Shown: positions 1 to 7,009, counted from the first letter of the stretch. The stretch is 24,961 bases of DNA from Clostridiales bacterium (GCA_004555915.1 SFJM01000028.1:1-24961); one strand, 5' to 3'. Translations and numbers: made by a program. The notes: generated from the letters alone by a model not told the origin.

Positions 1-14
1 CCGTTTATCTCACA

Positions 15-58
15 GAAGTAACCGCGAGTTTCACAGGGCTGGCGGTTACTTCTTTTTT
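15..58 (+). terminator. Rho-independent terminator at the 3' end of the toxin-like gene
   Basis: A perfect 11-bp stem (GAAGTAACCGC at 15-25, GCGGTTACTTC at 42-52) is followed by six T on the plus strand. It ends a plus-strand transcript entering from the left of the window. The stop codon of the minus-strand toxin-like gene lies inside the right arm, so such a transcript would be antisense to the toxin mRNA 3' end, as in TxpA/RatA-type pairs. That last point is inference. Confidence 0.75.
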
Positions 59-132
59 GTTATCTGGATGACCAGAGACACAACGCCTATTAGTACCATC
101 GTGTAAGCGAATAACGCTTCGTATGTAACCAT
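46..132 (-). CDS. Putative holin-like / type I toxin membrane peptide (28 aa)
   Basis: This 28-residue peptide starts MVTYEALFAY, continues as one hydrophobic helix (about residues 7-24) and ends ITKKK. That pattern (MxxYEAL, one membrane span, lysine tail) matches the small putative holin-like toxin family found in Firmicutes mobile elements, so it is expected to insert in the membrane. The ATG at 130-132 was chosen because AGGAGG stands 8 nt upstream. A longer 88-codon reading frame from 312 has no such signal and its extra part does not look like protein. It lies beside a tyrosine recombinase, where such peptides usually act as element-maintenance toxins. No partner antitoxin gene is visible; an antisense RNA is the expected partner but is not proven. 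Confidence 0.7.
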   Translation of the reverse strand: MVTYEALFAYTMVLIGVVSLVIQITKKK

Positions 133-139
133 AGGGCAT

Positions 140-185
140 CCCTCCTCTCGCTCAGATTGGAGGGTAAGAAGCCCTCCGAGGAGGG
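140..185 (-). promoter_or_regulatory. Ribosome-binding-site sequestering hairpins of the toxin-like mRNA
   Basis: On the minus strand the leader contains CCCTCC-TC-GGAGGG (185 down to 172) and then CCCTCC (164-159) followed after 13 nt by the GGAGGG that serves as the ribosome binding site (145-140). The second anti-SD can pair perfectly with the SD, and the first pair offers an alternative fold. Locked ribosome binding sites of this kind are typical of type I toxin mRNAs. Confidence 0.55.
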
Positions 186-214
186 ACAACCGCCTACCGT
201 TATTGGTAGTGCCG

Positions 215-243
215 AATACAGCATAGCATACAACTAATTTCAA
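215..243 (-). promoter_or_regulatory. Candidate promoter of the toxin-like gene
   Basis: Minus-strand TTGAAA (243-238), a 17-nt spacer, then TGTATT (220-215). The -35 is good and the -10 weak. It would give a leader of roughly 75 nt carrying the SD-locking hairpins. Confidence 0.4.
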
Positions 244-244
244 C

Positions 245-282
245 AAAAAATCCCGCCTTAGTGTTGGCGCACCAAGACGGGA
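245..282 (-). terminator. Rho-independent terminator, minus strand
   Basis: On the minus strand TCCCGTCTTGGTG pairs with CACTAAGGCGGGA (two G-U pairs, 6-nt loop), followed by six T. It would stop transcripts running leftward from the integrase side before they reach the toxin-like gene. Confidence 0.6.
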
Positions 283-285
283 CAA

Positions 286-327
286 GGGGCAGATAAAATT
301 TCCTACGTTCAATCTGCCCCTTTATTT
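286..327 (+). terminator. Rho-independent terminator, plus strand, before the integrase
   Basis: A perfect 9-bp stem, GGGGCAGAT (286-294) and ATCTGCCCC (312-320), is followed by TTTATTTT. It would end a plus-strand transcript from the toxin region, possibly an antisense RNA, and shields the integrase from upstream transcription. Confidence 0.6.
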
Positions 328-365
328 TACCATACCCAAAATGTAAAGTAAAGGAGTTGACCGAA

Positions 366-1433
366 ATGAGCAGATCACGTTCAAATTACGGTTCGGGCAC
401 TTACGAAAAGCTTCCCAGCGGCAAGATGCGCTTGCGTACTATGGTTGAAATGCCGGACGGAACGAAGAAGCGTAAGACATTTACCGGAAAGACACAGGCT
501 GATTGCCGAAAGGCGCTGAAAGTCTACACCGATTCGCTGCATGAACCGGCTCCGGAGAGGCAGCCACCAACCATTGCCGAATGGGGCGATACTTGGCTTG
601 CTGCCAGAAAGGACAGCATCGTCTACGGTACATACAAAAATTACAAACTGTATTTAGACAAGCATATTACACCCGCTCTTGGCAGTGTCCGTGTCGATCA
701 CGTCAATGCCATGATGATTGAACAGTTTTTGCAGACGAAGCGTTCTCTCAGCTTCTCGGCTCAGAAAGCAATCCGCACTGAATTGCGGATGATTCTAGAT
801 TCTGCCGTTGCCAATGATTACATGGTAAAGAATCCGATGGTAGCTGTTTCCCCTATCCGATCTCCGCAGGAGAAAACACACTTCTACGGGCTGGACGAAA
901 TCCGGCTCATAATTGCCCGCTGTGCGCAAAATCCGTTTGGGTATGCTGTTTTATGGCTGTTGTCCACCGGATGCCGTTATGAGGAGCTGGCGGCGCTGAA
1001 ATGGACAGATATACATGATGACGGCACCTTGCTTATTCAGCGTGTCTATGCCAAGTCAGAAGCCGGAGGCTGGGAAATCAGAGAGTGGACAAAATCACGG
1101 AAGACCCGGACGGTTGCCCTGTCTGAAACCGTGCAGAAAACCATCCCCATGATTGCCAAGACATCTGAATACATTTTCCCGAACCGGCACGGAAAACCGA
1201 TGAGCTACAACACATTCCACAACAAGTATAAATCCTTCCTGCAGGAATGTGGAGTGAAGTATCTCAGCCCCCACGCCTGCCGGCATACCTATGCCACGCA
1301 GTTGGTTAACCAGAATGTCAATCTTCGTGTCATCCAGACCGCTCTCGGTCATAGTTCTACAACTGTGACAGAACGATATACCCATCCTGACATTGCAGCA
1401 CAAATTGAAGCCGCAAACAAACTGCCGTACTAA
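366..1433 (+). CDS. Tyrosine recombinase / phage-type integrase
   Basis: This 355-residue site-specific recombinase has the full integrase layout. About residues 6-50 form an arm-site (AP2-like) DNA-binding domain with GTYEKLPSGK. About residues 65-150 form the SAM-like core-binding domain. The C-terminal catalytic domain carries Arg in TGCRYEEL, Lys in TKSRKTR, the HACRH box, His in LGHSS and the nucleophile Tyr in TERYTH, so all catalytic residues are present. The ATG at 366 was preferred over the TTG at 357 because AAGGAG (351-356) sits 9 nt before it and would overlap the TTG. It converges on tRNA-Tyr with 173 bp between them, the usual position of an integrase at the tRNA end of an integrated element. 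The rest of that element must lie left of the window. Confidence 0.93.
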   Translation: MSRSRSNYGSGTYEKLPSGKMRLRTMVEMPDGTKKRKTFTGKTQADCRKALKVYTDSLHEPAPERQPPTIAEWGDTWLAARKDSIVYGTYKNYKLYLDKHITPALGSVRVDHVNAMMIEQFLQTKRSLSFSAQKAIRTELRMILDSAVANDYMVKNPMVAVSPIRSPQEKTHFYGLDEIRLIIARCAQNPFGYAVLWLLSTGCRYEELAALKWTDIHDDGTLLIQRVYAKSEAGGWEIREWTKSRKTRTVALSETVQKTIPMIAKTSEYIFPNRHGKPMSYNTFHNKYKSFLQECGVKYLSPHACRHTYATQLVNQNVNLRVIQTALGHSSTTVTERYTHPDIAAQIEAANKLPY

Positions 1434-1438
1434 GCAAA

Positions 1439-1463
1439 AGCCCATCCCGAGAAGGATGAGCCT
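1439..1463 (-). terminator. Second hairpin behind the integrase gene
   Basis: On the minus strand AGGCTCATCC and GGATGGGCT pair with one G-U around a short loop, followed by TTTTGC. It resembles the tRNA-Tyr terminator 110 bp away (shared GGCTCAT). It could be a back-up terminator or a relic of the integration site. Confidence 0.4.
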
Positions 1464-1562
1464 GATAAATCCATGTCCAGTTTGTGTCCAAATTTCCCTG
1501 TCTAAACCAATCGTAAACGACTTTTGCAGAAAAGTCACCGAAACCGAGAATCCCAAAAAAGT

Positions 1563-1600
1563 TACGAAAAAAGGCTCATTCCGAAATGGAATGAGCCTTT
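1563..1600 (-). terminator. Terminator of tRNA-Tyr
   Basis: On the minus strand a 12-bp stem (AAGGCTCATTCC with GGAATGAGCCTT) and a 5-nt loop are followed by six T. It begins only about 6 nt after the tRNA CCA end. Confidence 0.85.
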
Positions 1601-1606
1601 AATACT

Positions 1607-1691
1607 TGGTGGGAGGTGGTGGATTCGAACCACCGAAGTCGTTGACAACAGATTTACAGTCTGCCCCCTTTGGCCACTCGGGAAACCTCCC
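1607..1691 (-). tRNA. tRNA-Tyr (anticodon GTA)
   Basis: This 85-nt tRNA reads on the minus strand. Acceptor arms GGGAGGT and ACCTCCC flank it, with an encoded CCA. The anticodon loop reads CTGTAAA with GTA in the middle. A long variable arm and the TTCGAAT T-loop are present, as expected for bacterial tRNA-Tyr. The gene is complete and its 3' end faces the integrase, so it is the likely integration target of the flanking element. Confidence 0.95.
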
Positions 1692-1728
1692 ATATTTGAT
1701 TTTAAAAACATGCTGACCATGTTTTATA

Positions 1729-1757
1729 ATTATATCAGCAAAAACGGAATTTGGCAA
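1729..1757 (-). promoter_or_regulatory. Promoter of tRNA-Tyr
   Basis: Minus-strand TTGCCA (1757-1752), exactly 17 nt, then a perfect TATAAT (1734-1729), about 38 nt upstream of the mature tRNA start. Confidence 0.85.
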
Positions 1758-1823
1758 GAGTTTTTTTATGTTTTTTATTACAACTTTTCCCACACTTCTA
1801 ATTCCCGCGGGCCCTGCGCACAT

Positions 1824-1866
1824 AAAAAACAGCACCGTGCTATGACTGCTGCCATACCCGGTGCCA
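1824..1866 (-). terminator. Terminator of the thiamine salvage operon
   Basis: On the minus strand GGCACCG (1865-1859) and CGGTGCT (1837-1831) form a stem around a 21-nt loop, followed by G and six T. It lies about 30 nt after the tenA stop codon. Confidence 0.7.
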
Positions 1867-1895
1867 TTTTGATTGTGTGTATCGAACGATCTGGA

Positions 1896-2564
1896 TTAAA
1901 CCTCTGCCATCTTCTTGTTCCATGCCATATCCCAGAACATGTACTCATACTGGCTGCATACATTGACAATATGCTCCAGATTCTGCAGCTGTTCTTCGTT
2001 GTAATCTGCACACAGGCGGTCAACCATCTCGATCATGGTATCATTGGCGGAACGATAGCCCTCAGACATGTACTGGGAAACCCAGTCGCCGTAGAATTCA
2101 TGATCCTTTGCGCCCGGAATCTTTTCCATAAAGTCACCGATCAGCTTATAGCTCCAGGAGCAGGACAGTACCGCTGCCATCAGCTCGCCCAGGCCTTCCT
2201 TCTCTGCAATCGCAATCATATAATTGGTGTAGGAATCGGTTACAATGCTGGGCTTTGCCTCATCAATCATTTCGCGGGAAATGCCCAGACGGCGCAGATA
2301 GCTCTGATGGATGGCATTTTCCGTATCCAATGTCGCGGTAATCAGGCCGGCAAACAGGCGCATATCCTTCTCAGACTTTGCCTTGAGTACACCGATGGCA
2401 AATACCTTGGCATACTGCATCAGATACAGATGGTCCTGAATCATAAAGAACTGGAACTTGTCAATCGGCAGGGTGCCGTCAGCCAGTCCCTTGACAAACG
2501 GATGCTCATTATACTTTTCCCACAGATCAATGACGCTGTTATACAGACGTTCTGAAACCTTCAT
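1896..2564 (-). CDS. tenA: TenA family aminopyrimidine aminohydrolase (thiaminase II)
   Basis: This 222-residue cytosolic all-helical protein has the usual TenA length. It releases the hydroxymethylpyrimidine (HMP) moiety from damaged thiamine or from aminopyrimidine. The family's active-site residues fall where they do in Bacillus TenA: Asp44 in IQDHLYL, the nucleophile Cys135 in VLSCSWSY, and Glu207 in SQYEYMFW. GAAGGAG lies 10 nt before the ATG. It is the last gene of the riboswitch-controlled operon, 34 bp after ecfT and just before the terminator. Its product HMP is the substrate of ThiD, the first gene of the operon, so this is a pyrimidine salvage pathway. Confidence 0.93.
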   Translation of the reverse strand: MKVSERLYNSVIDLWEKYNEHPFVKGLADGTLPIDKFQFFMIQDHLYLMQYAKVFAIGVLKAKSEKDMRLFAGLITATLDTENAIHQSYLRRLGISREMIDEAKPSIVTDSYTNYMIAIAEKEGLGELMAAVLSCSWSYKLIGDFMEKIPGAKDHEFYGDWVSQYMSEGYRSANDTMIEMVDRLCADYNEEQLQNLEHIVNVCSQYEYMFWDMAWNKKMAEV

Positions 2565-2598
2565 AATCTTGTTCTCCTTCTTAACTCATTGGTTTGAT

Positions 2599-3300
2599 CT
2601 AAATCAGTATGATGCCAATCACCAGCAGTGCGAAACAGCTGATGACAAACAAAATATCTCCGGCGCGCACGCGGGTGACCACCGCATAGGTGCGTTTTCC
2701 ATCGCCGTCAAAGCCCTTGGACTCCATTGCCATTGCAACATTTTCCGACCAGCGGATGCTGTTGACCAGCGTATTGAACAGCGGGCCAAACACGCCTTTT
2801 TTCCGTCCGCGCACCTGATAGGCAAGGCATACCTCCTGCCACTCACGCTGCAGGGTTGGCAGCAGATGCAATGCCGCCAGCACGCCATAGGCAAATTTCG
2901 GCTTGAGATGTGCCTGATGCATCAGGGATACCACAAATTCCTCCCGGTCACTGGAGAGCGCAAATGCCAGGCCCATGCTGACATATGCCAGTATCCGGCT
3001 GCTCATCAGCAGTGCCGCTCCCATGGTGGATGCGGAATAAATCGGCTCCGCACCGGTATCCGGTTTGCCAAACACAAGGCCGGAATAAAAAATCGCTGCG
3101 GCAATCAGGATTGCCGGCCCAAAGGTCTTTGCCATGGATGACCATTTGCAATGGGTTCCCACAATCAGGGCTGCCATACAGACAACCGTAATGGCAAGAG
3201 CCAGCTGCCAGGATTTTGTAAACGCCAGCACGATGCCACAAAGCAGAATGGTGACAGCTTTTACGAACGGATTGATCCGTTCCAGCCAGTGAAATCTCAT
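2599..3300 (-). CDS. ykoC: ECF transporter transmembrane component (EcfT / YkoC type)
   Basis: This 233-residue membrane protein is the scaffold subunit of an energy-coupling-factor importer. Hydrophobic segments lie at about residues 15-30, 33-48, 58-76, 93-113 and 215-233. Between them are the two cytoplasmic coupling motifs that contact the ATPases: QVRG at 162-165 and ESKGF at 193-197. In the second, the usual Arg of A-R-G is Lys. The start overlaps the stop of the ATPase gene by 4 bp (ATGA), so the two are translationally coupled. The neighbours (YkoE-like S component, ThiD, TenA, TPP riboswitch) point to uptake of thiamine or its pyrimidine precursor. The assignment to this substrate rests on context. 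Confidence 0.9.
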   Translation of the reverse strand: MRFHWLERINPFVKAVTILLCGIVLAFTKSWQLALAITVVCMAALIVGTHCKWSSMAKTFGPAILIAAAIFYSGLVFGKPDTGAEPIYSASTMGAALLMSSRILAYVSMGLAFALSSDREEFVVSLMHQAHLKPKFAYGVLAALHLLPTLQREWQEVCLAYQVRGRKKGVFGPLFNTLVNSIRWSENVAMAMESKGFDGDGKRTYAVVTRVRAGDILFVISCFALLVIGIILI

Positions 3301-4823
3301 GCCGGATCCACCTCCCGTTCCAGACAGTGGTCATGCATCTGATACCGGACATCCGCATAGGCCTCCGCCAGCCCCCGGTCATGGGTGGTCATCAGCACGG
3401 TCAGCCCATCCCGCTGTACCTGCTCCCTGACCTGATCCATCAGTGCACGGGCCGAGCGGTAATCCTGTCCATAGGTGGGTTCATCCAGCAGCAATACCTG
3501 CTGTCCACCAGCCAGCACAGCCAGTACAGCCAGTCTGCGCTGCTGTCCCTGGCTCAGCATATACGGTGAATATTTCTGATACTTCCGCAGTCCGCAGCTG
3601 TCCAGCAGCTCCAGTGCAAGCGTATGCAGCTCCTCCGGCGATTTCTTCGGATACCGGCTGCGCAATCCGTCTGCAACCTCCTCCGCCACATTCTGTGTGA
3701 CGAACTGGTTTTCCGGATTCTGAAACGCGATACCAACGGTACCGAAATGCTCTGCCGGGCGCATATCCCGCAAATCCCTGCGGCCCTGTTTTGTTTCGAT
3801 TTCTATTTTCCCCAGATAGTTTCTCTGCCCAAGCAGCGTCATCAGCAGAGAGGTCTTTCCACAGCCACTGTGTCCCAGAATCGCGGTGATGCGTCCTGCC
3901 GGGAATACCGCTTCGCCTGCATCCAGCAGAGTCTGCTTTCCCGGTACCGCCGGCTGTTTCCGGCGTTTTTTCAGCTTCTGCGGAATCTGTGGCATGGTCA
4001 GCCCCTGCAGCGAAATACAGCTTCCCGTGCTGGCATTTTCCAGCGGCGGAATGTGTGTTTCCTGCCAGATTCCCGGATAGGCAACCCCCTGCTGCCGGAA
4101 CAATGCCCTGGCCTGTTCCACTTCGGCAGCTGTATCTGCCTGACAGAGCACCCTTCCACTTTCCCCTAAAAGCAGAAAATGGTCTGCCGTTCCCATCCAA
4201 TGGTCTGCCATATGGTCGATTGCCACAATGGTTTTCCCCTGTTCCCGGCACAGCCTGCGCAGGAGCGCCATCAGCTCCTGTACGGAGGCAGGGTCGAGAT
4301 TGGCAAACGGTTCATCCAGCAGAATGCATTTTGCATCCAGCAGATAAATGCATGCCAGAACCGCGCGCTGCTTCTCTCCCCCGGAGAGGGTATGCAGTGG
4401 CCGGTCCAGCAGCTCCTCCATACCGATTGCCCTGGCAGCAGCTTCCGCACGCGATTTCATTTCCTCCCGCGGCATGCTGATATTTTCCATACAGAAATAC
4501 AGCTCCTTCCGCAGGGTCTGCATGCAGAACTGCAGATCCGGATTCTGGAACATCATGGAAATTTCCTTCGCCCGTTCCACCGGTGACAGCTGCTGCAGCG
4601 GTTTTCCAAACAGTTCAATTGTCCCCTCGGAAAGGAAACCGCCATTTTCCGGCAGCAGGCCGCATAAGACCGCCGCAAGCGTACTTTTTCCACAGCCACT
4701 GCTGCCCATCAGGACGGAAATTTCACCCACCGGCAGCTCCAGTGATACCTGCTCCAAAATCGGTTTGGATTTTTCAAAATAACGAAATGTTACATTTCTG
4801 CACGAAATTGCAGACTGCCCCAT
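3297..4823 (-). CDS. ykoD: ECF transporter double ATPase (fused EcfA1-EcfA2, YkoD type)
   Basis: This 508-residue protein contains two complete ABC ATPase domains that drive the ECF importer. Domain 1 has Walker A GSSGCGKST (40-48), Q-loop FQNP (about 92-95), signature LSGGE (146-150) and Walker B ILLDEP (167-172). Domain 2 has Walker A GHSGCGKT (317-324), FQNP (about 367-370), a signature changed to LSQGQ (423-427) and Walker B VLLLDEP (443-449). The Lys/Arg-rich linker at 283-290 joins them. Most group II ECF systems encode two separate ATPases; the fusion is usual for YkoD. It starts 2 bp after the S-component stop and overlaps ecfT by 4 bp. Confidence 0.92.
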   Translation of the reverse strand: MGQSAISCRNVTFRYFEKSKPILEQVSLELPVGEISVLMGSSGCGKSTLAAVLCGLLPENGGFLSEGTIELFGKPLQQLSPVERAKEISMMFQNPDLQFCMQTLRKELYFCMENISMPREEMKSRAEAAARAIGMEELLDRPLHTLSGGEKQRAVLACIYLLDAKCILLDEPFANLDPASVQELMALLRRLCREQGKTIVAIDHMADHWMGTADHFLLLGESGRVLCQADTAAEVEQARALFRQQGVAYPGIWQETHIPPLENASTGSCISLQGLTMPQIPQKLKKRRKQPAVPGKQTLLDAGEAVFPAGRITAILGHSGCGKTSLLMTLLGQRNYLGKIEIETKQGRRDLRDMRPAEHFGTVGIAFQNPENQFVTQNVAEEVADGLRSRYPKKSPEELHTLALELLDSCGLRKYQKYSPYMLSQGQQRRLAVLAVLAGGQQVLLLDEPTYGQDYRSARALMDQVREQVQRDGLTVLMTTHDRGLAEAYADVRYQMHDHCLEREVDPA

Positions 4824-4825
4824 AT

Positions 4826-5416
4826 TCAGTCCATCTCCTCCGGCATCGACTGCTTCATTCCCAGTGCATAGCCGCGCAGCACGCCGGCCTTTGCCAGTCC
4901 GTCAGCCAGCAGCTTGGCAATCAGGCCGAAAATCACGGCGCTGATGATACGGATTACCAGCATTGCCGCGACAATCGGCATGGTATACATGTAATAGCCA
5001 TAGGAAAAATAATTCCAGATAAAGCTGCAAATTGCGCAGAAAATGGAACCAAGCACAACCGGCAGGGTATCAAACCGCTTATAGCGTGTCACAATAAAGC
5101 CCAGCTCGCAGCCAAAGCCCTGTACAAAGCCGGTAACAAATACCAGCGGGCCGAACATGCTGCCCATCAGCACCTCAATCAGTGCCGCAATCATTTCCGC
5201 AACAATGCCTACACCCTTCTTCTGGATGATATACGTTGCAATGATAGCTGCCATAAACCACAGGCCGTAAATCGGCTCATAGCCCAATGCACCCAGTCCG
5301 AACGGTGTCAGTGCTGCTACCAGCAGTGCGCCCAGATAATCCGCTCCGAGAAACACAAAGGAAAACAGCACACCAATAATGCCAATCATCAAAATATCTT
5401 TTAATTTCCAGTTCAT
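4826..5416 (-). CDS. ykoE: ECF transporter S component, YkoE family (thiamine/HMP)
   Basis: This 196-residue integral membrane protein with about six spans (including residues 8-28, 50-62, 100-120, 135-160 and 165-185) should be the substrate-binding subunit of the importer. The GYEPIYGLWFMAA stretch is typical of YkoE-family S components linked to thiamine or HMP. The ATG at 5416 follows GGGGAG with 9 nt spacing; a 16-residue extension upstream lacks a ribosome binding site and overlaps thiD. The Bacillus ykoF gene, which encodes a soluble thiamine-binding protein, is not present here. The substrate is inferred from family and riboswitch context. Confidence 0.88.
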   Translation of the reverse strand: MNWKLKDILMIGIIGVLFSFVFLGADYLGALLVAALTPFGLGALGYEPIYGLWFMAAIIATYIIQKKGVGIVAEMIAALIEVLMGSMFGPLVFVTGFVQGFGCELGFIVTRYKRFDTLPVVLGSIFCAICSFIWNYFSYGYYMYTMPIVAAMLVIRIISAVIFGLIAKLLADGLAKAGVLRGYALGMKQSMPEEMD

Positions 5417-5435
5417 GTGATAACGCTCCCCTGTT

Positions 5436-6227
5436 TTAGTATTGTCCTGCAATCGCAAACGCATGGTTCATCGGGCCACTGCCCTTTCCGAGATCCAGCA
5501 TCGCTGCCAGTGCGCCGGAAATATACCGCTTTGCGCATTCCACCGCTTCATCCAGCTCCATGCCCTTGGCAAGATTGGATGCAATCGCGCTGGAAAGGGT
5601 ACAGCCTGTGCCATGGGTATTCGGATTGTCAATCCGCTGTCCATAGAACCATTTGGTCTCACCGTTGCGATACAGCAGGTCATTGGCATCATTCATATTA
5701 TGTCCACCCTTGCACAGTACCGCACAGCCATAGCTCTCGCTGATTTTTTTTGCAGCCGTTACCATTTCCTCCGGGGAGGTAATTTTCATATCAGCCAGAA
5801 CCTCTGCCTCCGGGATATTCGGCGTGATAACCGTTGCCAGCGGAATCAGACGTTCCTTCAGTGTGGTAATGGCATCGTCACTAATCAGCTTTGCGCCGCT
5901 GGTCGCAACCATAACCGTATCCACGACTACATTTTTGAGCTGATACTTCTCAATTGTATCGGCGATCACTTCAATCAGGCTGCAGGAGGATACCATGCCG
6001 ATTTTTACCGCATCCGGCCAGATATCTTCAATGACATCGGTCAGCTGTTCCTGCAAAAATGCCGGAGTTGCCTCCATAATGCCCGTTACGCCGGTGGTAT
6101 TCTGAGCAGTCAGAGCAGTGATTGCACTCATGGCATATACGCCATTTGCAGTCATTGTCTTAATATCCGCCTGAATGCCGGCGCCTCCGCAGGAATCACT
6201 TCCCGCGATTGTCAATGCTGTCTTCAT
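5436..6227 (-). CDS. thiD: Hydroxymethylpyrimidine/phosphomethylpyrimidine kinase
   Basis: This 263-residue ribokinase-family enzyme phosphorylates HMP to HMP-P and then to HMP-PP, the pyrimidine half of thiamine. Visible signatures are AGSDSCGGAGIQAD (8-21) at the substrate site, a VMVATSG stretch (105-111) and the anion-hole/catalytic loop HGTGC (205-209). The ATG at 6227 was chosen because AAGGAG lies just upstream; the frame continues 50 codons further through the riboswitch terminator and is not coding there. It is the first gene of the operon, 19 bp before ykoE, under a TPP riboswitch. Confidence 0.96.
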   Translation of the reverse strand: MKTALTIAGSDSCGGAGIQADIKTMTANGVYAMSAITALTAQNTTGVTGIMEATPAFLQEQLTDVIEDIWPDAVKIGMVSSCSLIEVIADTIEKYQLKNVVVDTVMVATSGAKLISDDAITTLKERLIPLATVITPNIPEAEVLADMKITSPEEMVTAAKKISESYGCAVLCKGGHNMNDANDLLYRNGETKWFYGQRIDNPNTHGTGCTLSSAIASNLAKGMELDEAVECAKRYISGALAAMLDLGKGSGPMNHAFAIAGQY

Positions 6228-6302
6228 CTTTGTTTTTCTCCTTTCAGATACAGCAGTGATTTTATATAGCGGCAGAAGGTGGTGCCCCCAATCTGCCACT
6301 GC

Positions 6303-6326
6303 AAAAAAACAGGAGAATCTCCCTGT
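6303..6326 (-). terminator. Second hairpin with U-run in the thiD leader
   Basis: On the minus strand CAGGGAG and CTCCTG pair (one bulged G) and are followed by seven T. It stands downstream of the main riboswitch terminator and may reinforce termination when TPP is bound. Confidence 0.4.
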
Positions 6327-6334
6327 TTCTGCGC

Positions 6335-6375
6335 AAAAAAGAAAAAGCGCAGCCCGGGGTAATCCCAGTCTGCGC
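6335..6375 (-). terminator. Expression-platform terminator of the TPP riboswitch
   Basis: On the minus strand GCGCAG (6375-6370) and CTGCGC (6352-6347) enclose a second nested stem (CTGGG with CCCGGG), followed by TTTTTCTTTTTT. It lies about 25 nt after the aptamer, so a TPP-bound aptamer most likely acts by transcription termination. Confidence 0.75.
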
Positions 6376-6397
6376 AAGCAAAATCATGAGTTCTTGA

Positions 6398-6479
6398 CTT
6401 CCTACGTTGGCATTACCCAAATCAGGTAAAAGGGTCTAAGCAGTTCTGCTTACTCTCAGCCAATACAGGCTCCCCTGTC
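6398..6479 (-). promoter_or_regulatory. TPP (THI-box) riboswitch aptamer
   Basis: The minus strand reads ACAGGGGAGCC, GGCTGAGAG, then GACCC, ACCTGAT, GGGTAATGCCAACGTAGG in the correct order and spacing. These are the conserved pyrimidine-sensing CUGAGA and pyrophosphate-sensing ACCUGAU / GGGUAAUGCCAACGUAGG elements of the TPP riboswitch. It switches the thiD-ykoEDC-tenA operon off when thiamine pyrophosphate is plentiful. Confidence 0.96.
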
Positions 6480-6488
6480 TTTCGCTCT

Positions 6489-6517
6489 ATTATATGCCCT
6501 TTTCTTTTGTGCGTCAA
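6489..6517 (-). promoter_or_regulatory. Promoter of the thiamine salvage operon
   Basis: Minus-strand TTGACG (6517-6512), 17 nt, then perfect TATAAT (6494-6489), immediately ahead of the TPP aptamer. Confidence 0.85.
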
Positions 6518-6547
6518 GCATTCGCCGGAATTAAATCCTGTACGGCA

Positions 6548-6967
6548 TTATGCCAGCGCCTCACCCAATGCCCTGCACTGCCCCAGGTTATCCTCGATGG
6601 TATCCTCCTGCAAGGCCACGGCATTGACAACGGTTGCACCGCAGTCATCCGCAGCTGCCTTCCAGTTCTCCATCCATTCACCAACGCCCCAGCCATAGGA
6701 GCCAAACAGCCCGATCTTCTTTCCGCCCAGTCTGGAGCTGCAGTCATCCCACATGGGCTGGAATTCCGCTTCCTCTAAAACCTCACTGCCCATCGCCGGG
6801 CAGCCGAATGCGATTGCATCGTACTGGCTGACCAGATCTGCTTGAAATTCGGAACAAAACAGAACGGATACCTCTGCTCCCTTGCTCTTTGCCCCCTCAG
6901 CTACTGCATTTGCCATTGTCTCGGTATGACCACCCTGGGTCCAGAATACGACTGCTACCTTTGCCAT
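6548..6967 (-). CDS. Flavodoxin (short chain)
   Basis: This 139-residue FMN protein is an electron carrier that often replaces ferredoxin when iron is scarce. The phosphate-binding loop is WTQGGHTET (residues 9-17), at the end of the first beta strand as in all flavodoxins. AFGCPAMG and FGSYGWGVGEWM correspond to the isoalloxazine loops. The ATG at 6967 was chosen because GAAAGG precedes it and MAKVAVVFW is the expected first strand; a TTG seven codons upstream is unlikely. It follows the DUF2325 gene by 42 bp and shares its promoter, which carries operator-like palindromes. No terminator is visible after it; the thiamine operon promoter starts about 30 bp beyond its stop. Confidence 0.9.
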   Translation of the reverse strand: MAKVAVVFWTQGGHTETMANAVAEGAKSKGAEVSVLFCSEFQADLVSQYDAIAFGCPAMGSEVLEEAEFQPMWDDCSSRLGGKKIGLFGSYGWGVGEWMENWKAAADDCGATVVNAVALQEDTIEDNLGQCRALGEALA

Positions 6968-7009
6968 TGTTGATTCCCAACCTTTCAAATAAAATTTTTG
7001 TGCCGCAGG

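Noticed and set aside
46..312. The 88-codon version of the holin-like gene
   Set aside because: The first 60 codons overlap the promoter, the terminator hairpin and the SD-locking stems and have no start signal; only the last 28 codons match a family.
1524..2555. A 343-codon plus-strand frame over tRNA-Tyr and tenA
   Set aside because: It reads through a tRNA gene and the antisense of tenA, has no ribosome binding site, and its product is low-complexity His/Cys/Gln-rich, typical of antisense shadow frames.
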